Assembly (NCBI GenBank): GCA_965219925.1
Contig: OZ244795.1
Span: 186,001-250,000, forward strand
Length of the DNA: 64,000 nucleotides
Origin: Bin87 sp965219925
GTDB lineage: Bacteria; Chloroflexota; Dehalococcoidia; Lucifugimonadales; UBA3495
Direction: 5' to 3'
Shown: piece after piece, positions 33,689 through 43,850 of the stretch
Layout: every line of letters starts with the position of its first letter
How positions within the stretch are numbered: position 1 is the first letter of the stretch
Translations under genes and position numbers: made by a program
Notes under the pieces: model-generated
What the model was told of the DNA's origin: nothing
Seen by the model: only the letters and a program-made list of their open reading frames with translations
Databases searched by the model: none

Positions 33689-36600
33689 ATGTCTAGCCTT
33701 GTGCATGGAATACAAGTTGCAGTAGCGTCGGAGAACGCTTGGCTGCTCCGGTTATCGCTCGTTGTCATGGCCGCCGTCGTCGTCGTGCCGGTCATGCTCT
33801 TCGGCGGCTCGCCCGCCGCCGCGCAGCAGGCAGTCCCGGACCAGCCGGAGGGACTGACCGGCAAACTGCTGGACTACCTCGTCGTCGGGCTGGACTGGGA
33901 CGACGCGGAAGGCGCGACCTCGTACCAGGCGCAGTACTGGGATACGACGGGAGACAGCCCGGCCTGGGCGGAGGCGCCCGAGGCCGAATACGATGGCTCC
34001 TCAGCCGTGATAAGCGGTCTGCCGGACCAGCGCTACTACTACTTTCAGGTTCGCGCCGTCAACGACGCCGGGGCGTCGAAGTGGTCGGACTTCGTCTTAC
34101 TGGCGGGCCCCGACACGCCGACAGACCCATCTACTCCGACACCGGAACCTACGCCGGAACCTACGCCCGAACCTACCCCGGAGCCTACTCCCGAACCCAC
34201 GCCGAAGCCGGGTATCTGTGACCGCACGTATCAGGTTCGTGAAGCAATCGAGAGTAATGTGTTCAGGAATCTGATGAATTCCAGGGGTAGCAGACCGGGA
34301 TGCCAAGACATTACCGACGCTCAACTGGCGCGTATCGACAACCTTTATCTTCCGGGTGTTGGGCACCTTAAGATCGGTGATTTGGCTGGTCTCACCGGAG
34401 TCAAGTATCTCCACATGGACCATACCGGACTGAGCTCCCTGCCGCCGGGCGTCTTTGATGGACTCGGCAGTTTGGAACGGTTGCACCTAAATCACAACGC
34501 GCTGAGCTCCCTGCCGCCGGGCATCTTTGATGGACTCGGCAGTTTGGAACGGTTGGAACTGAACAACAACGCGCTGAGCTCGCTGCCGCCGGGCATCTTT
34601 GATGGACTCAGCAGGTTGTATTGGTTGTACTTGGGCAATAACGCGCTGAGCTCGCTGCCGCCGGGCATCTTTGATGGACTCGGCAGTTTGGAACGGTTGG
34701 AACTGTACAATAACAGGCTGAGCTCGCTGCCGCCGGGCGTCTTTGATGGACTCGGCAGTTTGGAAGACTTGTATTTGAGGAATAACCAAATAAGCTCATT
34801 GCCGCCGGGCGTCTTTGATGAACTTGGCAGTTTGGAACGGTTGTACTTGAGCAATAGCGGGCTGAGCTCCCTGCCGCCGGGCGTCTTTGATGAACTTGGC
34901 AGTTTGCGATCGTTGGATCTGTCCAATAACCGACTTAGCTCGCTGCCGCCGGGCGTCTTTGATGAACTTGGCAGTTTGTATTGGTTGCAGTTGAGTGATA
35001 ACCAAATAAGCCCGCTGCCGCCGGGCGTCTTTGATGAGCTTGGCAGTTTGGACCGGTTGTACTTGGGCAATAACGGACTGAGCTCGCTGCCGCCGGGCAT
35101 CTTTGATGAACTTGGCAGTTTGTATTGGTTGTACTTGAGCAATAACGGACTGAGCTCCCTGCCGCCGGGCATCTTTGATGAACTTGGCGGTTTGGGAGAG
35201 TTGTACTTGAAAAATAACAGACTGAGCTCCCTGTCGCCGGGCGTCTTTGATGGACTTGGCAGATTGAGAGTGTTGAATTTGCGCAATAACAGACTAAGCT
35301 CCCTGCCGCCGGGCATCTTTGATGAACTTGGCAGTTTGCCTTGGTTGTACTTGAGCAATAACGGACTGAGCTCCCTGCCGCCGGGCATCTTTGATGAACT
35401 TGGCAGTTTGCGTTGGTTGGTTCTGTCCCATAACCAATTGAGCTCCCTGCCGCCTCGCCTGCTCCCCCGGCATGTAGAGTGGCCCACGGATTATTTTGGT
35501 GTTGTGTCCTCCGGTACTGTGTACCTGGTTGGCAACCGGCTGACTGAGCTGCCGGATGCGCTTTTCGAGGTCGAAAACCTGAGGTTGAAAACCTTGCATC
35601 TGGAGGACAATCCTGGCAGCCCATTCACCTTCAGCATGGAAGCCGAGGCGATAAGCCAGAGCGTTGACGATGCGGGCATCCACACCGCGCGGGTGCGCTA
35701 CAAGGTAGCCCAGGGGGCGCCGGCAATGATGACAGCAGCGCTGGAGGTCAGCGGCGGCGCGGCATCCACCGCATCGGTAACCATAGGGTCAGGGAGCGTC
35801 TACAGCGATGAGATAGTGGTGACGCAGAGCGAAGCGGGTCAGCCAGTTACGCTCACATTGCAGAAAGTGTCGCCCCATATCCCATCACCATTTACTCCTG
35901 GCTCTATCCTTAATACATGGCCTGAATTTGATTATATTGGATTCTTTGGGGTCGGGTTCGCCGCGGGCGCCCCTCTCACCCTCTTTGCCGATTCATCGCT
36001 GCCTCCGGTTGAACCGGAGGCGCCCAAGGGCATCTGCGGGCGGACGCCGCAGGTGCGGGACGCGATTTTAGGCAAGCTGCCCGACGTCAGCGACTGCGCG
36101 GCGGTGACGGATGCCGACCTGAACGGCATCACCGGGCGTCTGGACCTGAACGTACAGGAGACCGGGGAGGAGATGACGGCGCTGCAGCCGGGAGACTTCG
36201 CGGGTCTCACGAACCTGCAAATTCTGTACCTGACCGACAACTCCCTGGAGACGCTGCCCGCAGACATCTTCGAAGGCCTGGCCGCCCTGACGACGATCCA
36301 GCTGGAGAACAACGGGCTAAAGGAACTGCCCGAGGACATCTTCGACGGTCTCGGCAGTCTGACGGGGCTGCGCCTGCAGAACAACAAGCTGAGCACGCTG
36401 CCCGAGGAGGCCTTCGACGGTCTGACGAGCCTGGAGGGGCTGTTCCTGACGCGGAACCAGCTGAGCGAGCTGCCCGAGGACGTCTTCGACGGTCTGACCG
36501 GTCTGAAGACGCTCTACCTGGATGGCAACGAACTGAGCGCGCTGCCCGAGGAGGTCTTCGACGGTCTGACCAGCTTGAGGGAGTTGCGCCTGAACAGCAA

Positions 36601-38371
36601 CTCGCTGAGCGGACTGCCGGCCGGTGTGTTCGAGGGTCTCGCCAACCTGAGGAGCCTGGTGCTGGAGCACAACGACCTGGAGACGCTGCCCGCCGGTGTG
36701 TTCGCAGGACTCACCGGGCTGGAAAAGCTGCTTTTGGGCGGCAAGGAGGCGCCCTTCACGCTCACGGCGGAGTTGGAGCGCCGGGGCGGCGACGCCGTGG
36801 CGGTCAAGGTGGTGGAGGGAGCGCCGTTTGCGATGGCGGTCAAGCTGTCGGCGGAGGGCGGCACGCTGTCCAGCGAGACGGTTACGGTTGAAGCGGGGAG
36901 CCTGTCCAGCGAAGAGATTAGCGTTGCGCCGGCTGCTGAAGGGGGGACGGAGGTCACCGTCAGGGTGGAATCGGCGGAGTTCACCGGGGTGGTGGTGTCA
37001 GTCGGGGGAGTCGAGGGCTATAGCGGCATCCAAACCGGCCTGGGGCAGCCGCTGACGCTGACCTTCTCCGCGCCGGATTCCAAAGACGGCTCAACGATAA
37101 AGGGCCCGGGGCCGACGGTGGCGATTGCCCTGTCCCCGTCCGGCCCGGTGGAGCCGGGCACTGCCATCGGCGTCACCATGAGGTTCAGCGGCCTGGAGTC
37201 CGACTCGGACACCGGCACCACCGATTACATCTTCCGGGCCGACGTGAAGGACTCGGAGAACGGGGACGCCGACGCCTGCGAGGACCAGGCCAATGGCTAC
37301 GGTTTGGGCGTGGGGCGGTACATGTGGAAGGTGGACGAGGACCCGGAGGTTCGCACCGGGACCATTTCCGGCGACTGCCCGGCCGGGGCCTACACCCTGT
37401 GGGCCAGCGTCTCCTCCCCCGACAACGTGGAGTTGGCCTCGGCCAGCGCGAGCTTCTCGGTCCGAGAACCGGAGACGCCGCTCTCCAAAGACGCCGCCCT
37501 GGACGGGCTGACGCTGAGCGGGGTGGACATCGGAACCTTCGACCCGGACACCAGCGGGTACGCCGCCGACGTGGACAATGACGTGACGGAAACCACGGTC
37601 ACTGCTACGGTGAACGGCGGAGGCGCGAGCTACCTGATCAAGCTGGACGGGGTGGCCGACGCTGACGGGGTAATCCCCTTGGCCGTGGGCAGCAACGTCA
37701 TCACCATCCAGGTCACGGCGGAGGATGGGGAGACGACCAGGACCTACACCGTCACGGTGACCAGGGCCGCGCCGCCGCTTTCAAGCGACGCCACCCTGAG
37801 CGGGCTGGAACTGAGCGGGGTGGACATCGGAGGCTTCGATCCGGCAACCACCGACTACACCGCCAGCGTTGCCAACGACGTAACGGAAACTACGGTGACG
37901 GCGGCGGTGAACGAAGACGGGGCGACCTATCTGGTCAAGCTGGACGGTGTTGCCGATAGCGGCGGGACCGTCTCCCTGGCCGAGGGAAGCAACGTCATCG
38001 CCATCGAGGTCACCGCCGAGGACGGAGAGACGGCGAAGACCTACACCGTAACCGTCACCAGGGCCGAGCCGCCACTCTCCAAAGACGCCACCCTGAGCGG
38101 GCTGACGCTGAGCGGCGCGCCCTTCGCCTTCGACCAGGCCATCGAGAGCTACGAGGTCAGCGTCGGCCACGAGGTGGAGCAGACCACCATAACGGCGGAG
38201 ACCAACGACGAAGCCGCCAGCTATGAAGTGGCGCTGGTGCTTTCCGCGAGCTATGAAGACGGAACCGTCGGCCTGGCCGTGGGCGCCAACCTCATCGTTC
38301 TCCTGGTGACGGCTGCGGATGGGGAGACGACGAAGACCTACACCGTCACTGTCGCCAGGGCCGAGGCCTGA
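33689..38371 (+). CDS. Giant secreted LRR surface protein
   Basis: A 1560-residue exported protein. Hydrophobic signal about residues 20-45 (LSLVVMAAVVVVPVMLFGG, then AAAQQ), an FN3 domain, a PTPEP linker, 14 near-identical 24-residue leucine-rich repeats (LSSLPPGIFDELGSL type, 34431-35440), a second LRR block of about eight different repeats (36180-36720), one DYIFRADVKD domain (37110-37470) and three cadherin-like domains (37480-38365). The first methionine codons lie in the block duplicated from the 27.4 kb region. In the 27.4 kb copy this start is decayed and a new start is used. The stop at 38371 cuts off an FN3 domain that continues out of frame. Confidence 0.9.
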   Translation: MSSLVHGIQVAVASENAWLLRLSLVVMAAVVVVPVMLFGGSPAAAQQAVPDQPEGLTGKLLDYLVVGLDWDDAEGATSYQAQYWDTTGDSPAWAEAPEAEYDGSSAVISGLPDQRYYYFQVRAVNDAGASKWSDFVLLAGPDTPTDPSTPTPEPTPEPTPEPTPEPTPEPTPKPGICDRTYQVREAIESNVFRNLMNSRGSRPGCQDITDAQLARIDNLYLPGVGHLKIGDLAGLTGVKYLHMDHTGLSSLPPGVFDGLGSLERLHLNHNALSSLPPGIFDGLGSLERLELNNNALSSLPPGIFDGLSRLYWLYLGNNALSSLPPGIFDGLGSLERLELYNNRLSSLPPGVFDGLGSLEDLYLRNNQISSLPPGVFDELGSLERLYLSNSGLSSLPPGVFDELGSLRSLDLSNNRLSSLPPGVFDELGSLYWLQLSDNQISPLPPGVFDELGSLDRLYLGNNGLSSLPPGIFDELGSLYWLYLSNNGLSSLPPGIFDELGGLGELYLKNNRLSSLSPGVFDGLGRLRVLNLRNNRLSSLPPGIFDELGSLPWLYLSNNGLSSLPPGIFDELGSLRWLVLSHNQLSSLPPRLLPRHVEWPTDYFGVVSSGTVYLVGNRLTELPDALFEVENLRLKTLHLEDNPGSPFTFSMEAEAISQSVDDAGIHTARVRYKVAQGAPAMMTAALEVSGGAASTASVTIGSGSVYSDEIVVTQSEAGQPVTLTLQKVSPHIPSPFTPGSILNTWPEFDYIGFFGVGFAAGAPLTLFADSSLPPVEPEAPKGICGRTPQVRDAILGKLPDVSDCAAVTDADLNGITGRLDLNVQETGEEMTALQPGDFAGLTNLQILYLTDNSLETLPADIFEGLAALTTIQLENNGLKELPEDIFDGLGSLTGLRLQNNKLSTLPEEAFDGLTSLEGLFLTRNQLSELPEDVFDGLTGLKTLYLDGNELSALPEEVFDGLTSLRELRLNSNSLSGLPAGVFEGLANLRSLVLEHNDLETLPAGVFAGLTGLEKLLLGGKEAPFTLTAELERRGGDAVAVKVVEGAPFAMAVKLSAEGGTLSSETVTVEAGSLSSEEISVAPAAEGGTEVTVRVESAEFTGVVVSVGGVEGYSGIQTGLGQPLTLTFSAPDSKDGSTIKGPGPTVAIALSPSGPVEPGTAIGVTMRFSGLESDSDTGTTDYIFRADVKDSENGDADACEDQANGYGLGVGRYMWKVDEDPEVRTGTISGDCPAGAYTLWASVSSPDNVELASASASFSVREPETPLSKDAALDGLTLSGVDIGTFDPDTSGYAADVDNDVTETTVTATVNGGGASYLIKLDGVADADGVIPLAVGSNVITIQVTAEDGETTRTYTVTVTRAAPPLSSDATLSGLELSGVDIGGFDPATTDYTASVANDVTETTVTAAVNEDGATYLVKLDGVADSGGTVSLAEGSNVIAIEVTAEDGETAKTYTVTVTRAEPPLSKDATLSGLTLSGAPFAFDQAIESYEVSVGHEVEQTTITAETNDEAASYEVALVLSASYEDGTVGLAVGANLIVLLVTAADGETTKTYTVTVARAEA

Positions 38372-38610
38372 CGAACCGAAGCCGGCGCCAGGCAGCCCGC
38401 CCGGCGTGCCCACCGGCGAGGCGCCCGGAAGGAGTCAAGTGCCGCTGGACTGGAACGACGTGGAGGGCGCGGCGTATTACCTGGTGCGCTTTCGGGATGC
38501 CACCGACCGGTGGAATTTCCCACCGGGGAGATGGGCATTGTCCTTGAGGGTTCCGGCGCAACGGTAAGCAATCTGCCCGTGGGGTATGGCTTGGCAAGCA
38601 GCGCCTAAGG
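38372..38610 (+). pseudogene. Out-of-frame FN3 tail of the LRR gene
   Basis: Beyond the stop, other frames read GSPPGVPTGEAPGRSQVPLD, then WNDVEGAAYYLVRF, then MGIVLEGSGATVSNLPVGY. These match, in order, the FN3 end of the gene at 27677 (VTLDWDDVDGATGYQVGLW, NGSGATLTGLP). At least two frame changes separate them. The LRR protein therefore lost its original last domain. Confidence 0.8.
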
Positions 38611-38668
38611 GGGACAGGAAGGTAGCGGCATCGGCCAGCGCCAATACGAGTGAAAGGAGACCACGGAC

Positions 38669-41600
38669 ATGACAGTATCCCCTCTTCGTATCCGCTGGCT
38701 CGCAGTCGTGGCAGTTCTGGCCAGCGCCGTCGTTCTAAGCGCCTGTAGCGACGATCCGGCTCCCACGCCGGAGCCAACGGCTGCTCCGACCGCCGCGCCA
38801 ACGGACACCCCCACACCAGAGCCAACGGCTACTCCGACTGCCACTCAAACGGACATGCCTGCTCCCGCCGCAGTTGATAGGGCCGCGCTGGTGGCGCTCT
38901 ACGAAGCGACGGATGGAGCCAACTGGACGAGCAACGACAACTGGCTGAGCGACAGGCCAATCGGAGAATGGCACGGCGTAATCGCTGACCTCAGCGGGCG
39001 CGTCACCGAGCTGTCCCTCTCCGAGAACGAATTGAGCGGTCAAATACCGGCGGAGTTGGGCAGCCTCTCCAACCTGGAATCCCTGTGGCTCGGGTATAAC
39101 CAGTTAAGCGGTGATATACCGGCGGAGTTGGGCAGCCTCGCCAACCTGGGATGGCTGTGGCTCGAGAATAATCAGTTGAGCGGTGAGATACCGGCGGAGC
39201 TGGGCAACCTTGCCAACCTGGTAGAGCTGAATTTCTCTGTTAACCAGTTGAGCGGAAAGATACCGGCGGAACTGGGCAACCTCGCCAGCCTGGAATGGCT
39301 ATGGCTCTGGGATAACCAGTTGAGCGGAGAGATACCGGTGGGGCTAGGCAACCTCGCCAACTTGGAAAGGTTGTGGCTCAATGATAACCAGTTGAGCGGC
39401 GAGATACCGGCGGAACTGGGCAACCTCACCACCCTGGGATCACTGGACCTCGATGGAAACCAGTTGAGCGGCGAGATACCTGGATATCTGGGCAGCCTCG
39501 CCAACCTGTACACGCTCGCCCTGGGGGATAACCAGTTGAGCGGCGAGATGCCGGAGGAACTGGGCAGCCTAGCCAACCTGCAATCGCTGTACCTCGCCGG
39601 TAACCAGCTGGGCGGGTGCGTGCCGGGCAGCTTACGAGACCAGTTGGATATGGACTACTCCGACCTGGGAGGGCTGCCGTTCTGCGGCGCCGCATCCGAG
39701 CCCGCAGTCGTCGAGACGGACCGGGCGGCGCTGGTGGCGCTCTACGAAGCGACGAACGGAGCCAACTGGACGAGCAACGACAACTGGCTGAGCGACAGGC
39801 CAATCGGAGAATGGCACGGCGTAATCGCTGACCTCAGCGGGCGCGTCGCGGAGCTATACCTCGACTTTAACCAGTTGGGCGGAGAGATACCGACGGAGGT
39901 GGGCAACCTCACCAACCTGGAATGGCTGGGACTTGGCAGGAACCAGTTGAGCGGAGAGATACCGGGGGAGTTGGGCAGCCTCGTCAACCTTCAATACCTG
40001 CTCCTCTCTGAGAACCGGTTGAGCGGCGAGATACCGACGGAACTGGGCAACCTCTCCAACCTGAAATGGCTGGGATTTGCCAGAAACCAGTTGAGCGGGG
40101 AGATACCGGAGGAGTTGGGCAACCTCGTCAACCTGCAAGAGCTGTTCCTCTCTGAGAACCAGTTGAGCGGCGAGATACCGGCCGAGTTGGGCAACCTTCC
40201 AAACCTACTAGTGCTGTATCTCTCCGGCAACCGGTTGACCAGGTGCCTACCCGATGGGTTGGGAGAGATACAGGAAAGTGACCTCAACATCATGTCCATT
40301 CGTCCGCCCTTGTGCGGAACAACCCCGGCGAGCATGATCGCGGCGGGCGGCACAATCGCAGTCCTTCAGTCTCTTGAGTCACTGTCGGACGCTCATCGGA
40401 GAGCTGGCACAGAGTTTGAGTGGTCGCAGGTGTCGGGTCCGCCCGTTGAACTCCTCGATGCGAATGCTGAGTATGCTCGGTTCACGGCCCCGGTGGTCGT
40501 TGAAGACACCATCTTGGTGTTTGTGCTGAAAGCCGAATATCAGAACGACGTCACGGTGATCGATACTGTGCCGATACGCGTCGTTCCCGTGAGAACGGAG
40601 AGGGTGTTGGCCGCTTTGGTGGACTTTCTTGACGTGGACCCTGAAGAAAGACCCTTTACCAGGGAGGATATCGTCAAGCTCCTTGAGGATAATGACGATT
40701 CTTTGAGCAATTTCATTGCTCTGACCTCGCGCAATTTGGTGAGCGTTGACTTTGACGTCCTGGACTGGATCACTGTCGACAAGGACAGGACGGGCTATCC
40801 ACCGGATGGTGGTACGGTCGTAGAGGACGTCGTCAGCAGGATGTCCGACTTTGCCGACTTGAGTCAGTATGACAAGGTGATGCCGTTGATCTTTCCTCTC
40901 GACCAAGGGTATCCCGGGTGTCAAGCCTACCTGGATAAGGTCCACTGGGACACGCCAAACGGCCGCTTCGAGCTAGGCGCCTCGTGGCTGAGCGGATATG
41001 ACATGGGTTGTGTAAACAAAGGCAGGATAGCACACGAGTTTGGACACACATTCGGGTTCGTGCATTCGTACTTGATTGACTGCGCTAAAGAGCCGCCCTT
41101 GCCGGCGAGCATGACTGACCCCACTGACAAGAACAGCTCCTGCTTCTCTCACGGATACGACGGAGATACATATGTGGGGAAAGAGGACGCTGGGATTGCC
41201 GCCAACATGGACTTTGACATGCTGGGGGGCGACCATCGATACGAGAGCTTCTTTCCGGTTCACTTCCACGCAACATGGCAGGATCGAGCCGGATGGTTGG
41301 CCGAAGCCCAGGTCGTTGCTGCTAACAGCGCCGGCGAGTACTCGCTCACCGCTTTGGAATCCCTTACTCCCACACCGAAGGCTGTGAGGATATTCTTGGG
41401 AACCGATCACAAGGGTAACTCCCTATACTATCTGATCCAACATCGTGAGTTCAGCCCGTGGTCCATGGGTTCGCCGGACTCCGGGCAACAGGTGGAGTCT
41501 TCGTGCCAAGCCGATGTGAGGCTTGAAGCCTCCAACATATTTGAGCGTGGGTTATTCAATACTTACTTTTTCAGTGGGTATATCGACGGCGTGAGCGTGG

Positions 41601-42046
41601 ATTCCATATCACGCCCTGGTAAGCCGTTATGGGACCCTTACCGTGGCATTTGTATCGAAATACTTGATTGCATAGATACTCCGATAGGTGAGGTTGTCAG
41701 GATGCAAGTCAACTTTTCCAAACTGGATATTGACGCGCCGGTAGTCGCCATTTTCGGTACTGCCGGAAAAGCGACGATAAAGATGACAAACAACGGCAGC
41801 GTACCGATTGACGTTGGCTCTGCCTCGATCGGGGGCAGGCATCCAACCGCATTTGTCGTTGATTCTGATGAATGCAGTGATTCCACAATGAAATCGAAAG
41901 CGTCGTGCGAGATCATCCTGTCGCATGTCCCAACCGACACTGAGGACGATGAACCCAACAATCACGGTGTGTTGAAGATCCCGAACAATGACGCGTTGGC
42001 GCCCGAGATGACGGTGAGTCTATTTGCGGCGAATGCAAACCGATGA
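38669..42046 (+). CDS. LRR lipoprotein with C-terminal metzincin protease domain
   Basis: A 1125-residue protein. Lipoprotein signal with lipobox VVLSAC, a Thr/Pro/Glu linker, then two LRR blocks of the LSGEIPAELGNLANLEWLWL type (24 residues each), each introduced by the same cap (DRAALVALYEATDGANWTSN). Residues about 560-1000 form a protease-like domain with GRIAHEFGHTFGFVHSY, the zinc motif HExxHxxGxxH of metzincins. A beta-sandwich domain follows. It is anchored in the membrane and would digest or bind extracellular protein. The two cap segments are almost identical in DNA. The gene starts 58 bases after the pseudo-FN3 tail; AAAGGAG is upstream. Confidence 0.88.
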   Translation: MTVSPLRIRWLAVVAVLASAVVLSACSDDPAPTPEPTAAPTAAPTDTPTPEPTATPTATQTDMPAPAAVDRAALVALYEATDGANWTSNDNWLSDRPIGEWHGVIADLSGRVTELSLSENELSGQIPAELGSLSNLESLWLGYNQLSGDIPAELGSLANLGWLWLENNQLSGEIPAELGNLANLVELNFSVNQLSGKIPAELGNLASLEWLWLWDNQLSGEIPVGLGNLANLERLWLNDNQLSGEIPAELGNLTTLGSLDLDGNQLSGEIPGYLGSLANLYTLALGDNQLSGEMPEELGSLANLQSLYLAGNQLGGCVPGSLRDQLDMDYSDLGGLPFCGAASEPAVVETDRAALVALYEATNGANWTSNDNWLSDRPIGEWHGVIADLSGRVAELYLDFNQLGGEIPTEVGNLTNLEWLGLGRNQLSGEIPGELGSLVNLQYLLLSENRLSGEIPTELGNLSNLKWLGFARNQLSGEIPEELGNLVNLQELFLSENQLSGEIPAELGNLPNLLVLYLSGNRLTRCLPDGLGEIQESDLNIMSIRPPLCGTTPASMIAAGGTIAVLQSLESLSDAHRRAGTEFEWSQVSGPPVELLDANAEYARFTAPVVVEDTILVFVLKAEYQNDVTVIDTVPIRVVPVRTERVLAALVDFLDVDPEERPFTREDIVKLLEDNDDSLSNFIALTSRNLVSVDFDVLDWITVDKDRTGYPPDGGTVVEDVVSRMSDFADLSQYDKVMPLIFPLDQGYPGCQAYLDKVHWDTPNGRFELGASWLSGYDMGCVNKGRIAHEFGHTFGFVHSYLIDCAKEPPLPASMTDPTDKNSSCFSHGYDGDTYVGKEDAGIAANMDFDMLGGDHRYESFFPVHFHATWQDRAGWLAEAQVVAANSAGEYSLTALESLTPTPKAVRIFLGTDHKGNSLYYLIQHREFSPWSMGSPDSGQQVESSCQADVRLEASNIFERGLFNTYFFSGYIDGVSVDSISRPGKPLWDPYRGICIEILDCIDTPIGEVVRMQVNFSKLDIDAPVVAIFGTAGKATIKMTNNGSVPIDVGSASIGGRHPTAFVVDSDECSDSTMKSKASCEIILSHVPTDTEDDEPNNHGVLKIPNNDALAPEMTVSLFAANANR

Positions 42047-42209
42047 CAGCTTCCGCCGATCAGAAAGTGAAGCCGATGACCTCGGCCCATCGGAAGTCGG
42101 AGTTCCGGTGGGCTAGGCGCCCCGCCTCGGGCTGGGCCATCATCGAAACCCGAGACTATGGAACGGACTTCCCTGAGCCCTGCCCGAGTCGTAGCGCAGG
42201 AGGTTCGAT

Positions 42210-43448
42210 ATGAGCCAAAGGCCCTATCAAGTCCGCAACAATGTACTGGCGACCTCCCTGTGCTTGGGCCTGTTGGCCCTGGCGCTCGTCGGCTGCGGTT
42301 CGGACACCGAGCCTGTCCGAGAGACAACTGCCGCAACGGACACGGCTTATGCGGGACTGCTGGGAACCATCCCCGACACTGCCGAACTGCGCCAGCAGGT
42401 TTACATCAACGATTACGCTTTGGTCCGCCAGCTGTTTGACATCCCCCTGCCTGGGCCAGGGGACGACGATGATGCGCTGGTGGAATTCTACGAGCGGCCT
42501 CCTCCAACAGGATTCGAGGGGGAGGCTGACGATCCTCCAGTCCCGGGGTTTGGGGCCATTTCATTCTTCGGCCCGTTCAACCGATACAGGAACTTTACGG
42601 CTGAGAATCTCCAACACCTTGCCTTCGACGTGCGGAGCATGGACCAGAGCATTGTAGCCTTTGCGCTCCCCGCCACACTGGATGTAATCCGGGGCCGCTT
42701 TGATCCCCAGGCTACCGACAAGGCCCTGGGGTCCTGCTCCGAGTGCGAACCGCCCAGCTGGGAGGAGTACGGGGGCGTCTCCTACTATAGCTGGGGCGAG
42801 GATTACGCCGCCAATCCGCAACTGAGATTCGCACCCCCGGCCTTCGACGAGATTGGCAGAGGGGGGCGTATCGCAGTCCTGGACGAGTATGTATTCCGCA
42901 CCCTTGGGGCTTCCGACATGGAGGCGTTGATAGACGCTGGCCTGAACGAGGCCGCCTCCCTGGCGGACGTGGAGGAGTTCCGGCTTCTGGCCGGCGGGAT
43001 GTCCCGGCTGGGGGCCTACACCATGCTCTTGAGCGATGACGTTGAGGTCTGGGATGCGGAGGACTATTACGTGCTGCTCCTGCAGGATGGCGCTACCGGT
43101 AAGGACGTGGTGCAGGCGCAACGGGAACTGTCCGAAAGGGGTCCCTGGCTGCGTCCCTACGAGGCGTTTGCCACCGGCGCAGGCAAGGATGAGAACGGGC
43201 ACTATATGGCCCTTGTGCTGGTTCACGCCGACGACGCCTCTGCGGAAGAGAACGTGGGACTGCTGCGCAGGATCATCGAGGAGGAAGGCTCGGTCCTCTA
43301 CGACATCTCATGGTCAGACTACATTGACGTTGAGAGATCGGAAATCCACGCCGAGGGACGTGTGCTTCTGGCCAAGCTCAGAGGCCCGCAGGCCCTCCAT
43401 TGGCTCCGCTGGGTGCTCCAGCGCGACAGTCTCATATTGTACGAATAG
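42210..43448 (+). CDS. Lipoprotein of unknown function
   Basis: A 412-residue protein with a lipoprotein signal (GLLALALVGCGSD). The mature part is acidic, mixed alpha/beta, with no domain I can name. Recognisable stretches are FGPFNRYRNFTAENLQHLAF and ASLADVEEFRLLAGGMSRLG. GGAGG lies eight bases before the start. It follows the LRR-metzincin gene with 160 bases between and is probably co-transcribed. Confidence 0.85.
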   Translation: MSQRPYQVRNNVLATSLCLGLLALALVGCGSDTEPVRETTAATDTAYAGLLGTIPDTAELRQQVYINDYALVRQLFDIPLPGPGDDDDALVEFYERPPPTGFEGEADDPPVPGFGAISFFGPFNRYRNFTAENLQHLAFDVRSMDQSIVAFALPATLDVIRGRFDPQATDKALGSCSECEPPSWEEYGGVSYYSWGEDYAANPQLRFAPPAFDEIGRGGRIAVLDEYVFRTLGASDMEALIDAGLNEAASLADVEEFRLLAGGMSRLGAYTMLLSDDVEVWDAEDYYVLLLQDGATGKDVVQAQRELSERGPWLRPYEAFATGAGKDENGHYMALVLVHADDASAEENVGLLRRIIEEEGSVLYDISWSDYIDVERSEIHAEGRVLLAKLRGPQALHWLRWVLQRDSLILYE

Positions 43449-43552
43449 GGACCGGCCTCCCGCCCACGGTAATTCCGGGTAACAAAAAGAGCGCGCATAC
43501 ATGGCGGGATAGGGGGAGGGCGATGGCTTCCCTTGGGGTGGGTTCGCCCAGG

Positions 43553-43700
43553 CCCTAGTATTACAACGACGGCTTGAGTCTCCGCTTCGGGAACGCTGCT
43601 GACCGCAAGGGTCGCCGCAATAGTCTGAGGATGCACATCTACGAAGGGAAAGGCAACGCATCCGGTATCCTGCAAAAAATGCGTCGTTGTAATACTAGGG
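43553..43700. mobile_element. MITE-like element with 19-base perfect terminal inverted repeats
   Basis: The ends are CCCTAGTATTACAACGACG (43553-43571) and its exact reverse complement (43682-43700). The inner 110 bases have no gene. At 148 bases it is close in size and plan to the 154-base element at 17142. Confidence 0.75.
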
Positions 43701-43711
43701 GAATGGTAAAT

Positions 43712-43850
43712 ACGCGCTCTCAGGCTGGTTTTGAGCCTTGGATGACTTGTGAGTCGTCCAAGGGCTGAAATCGCTGTCACAGCGCGTATTTGTATCCTCT
43801 ATCGCGATTTTTCAGGCAGATCGGATAGCGGTTTTCCAAGCTGGTGATGA
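43712..43850. repeat. Dispersed 150-base repeat, second copy
   Basis: Matches 16172-16345 and 56938-57085 in order: GCTCTCAGGCTGGTTTT, GGATGACTTGTGAGTCGTCC, GTCACAGCGCGTATTTGTAT and CCTCTATCGCGATTTTTCAG. It begins 12 bases after the MITE-like element. Confidence 0.7.

Noticed and set aside
34431..35445. Regular 72-base repeats that could be taken for a CRISPR array
   Set aside because: The repeats are in frame, encode leucine-rich repeats and have no unique spacers of constant length; no cas genes are present.
34431..35445. Diversity-generating retroelement target
   Set aside because: No reverse transcriptase, template repeat or adenine-specific pattern was seen.
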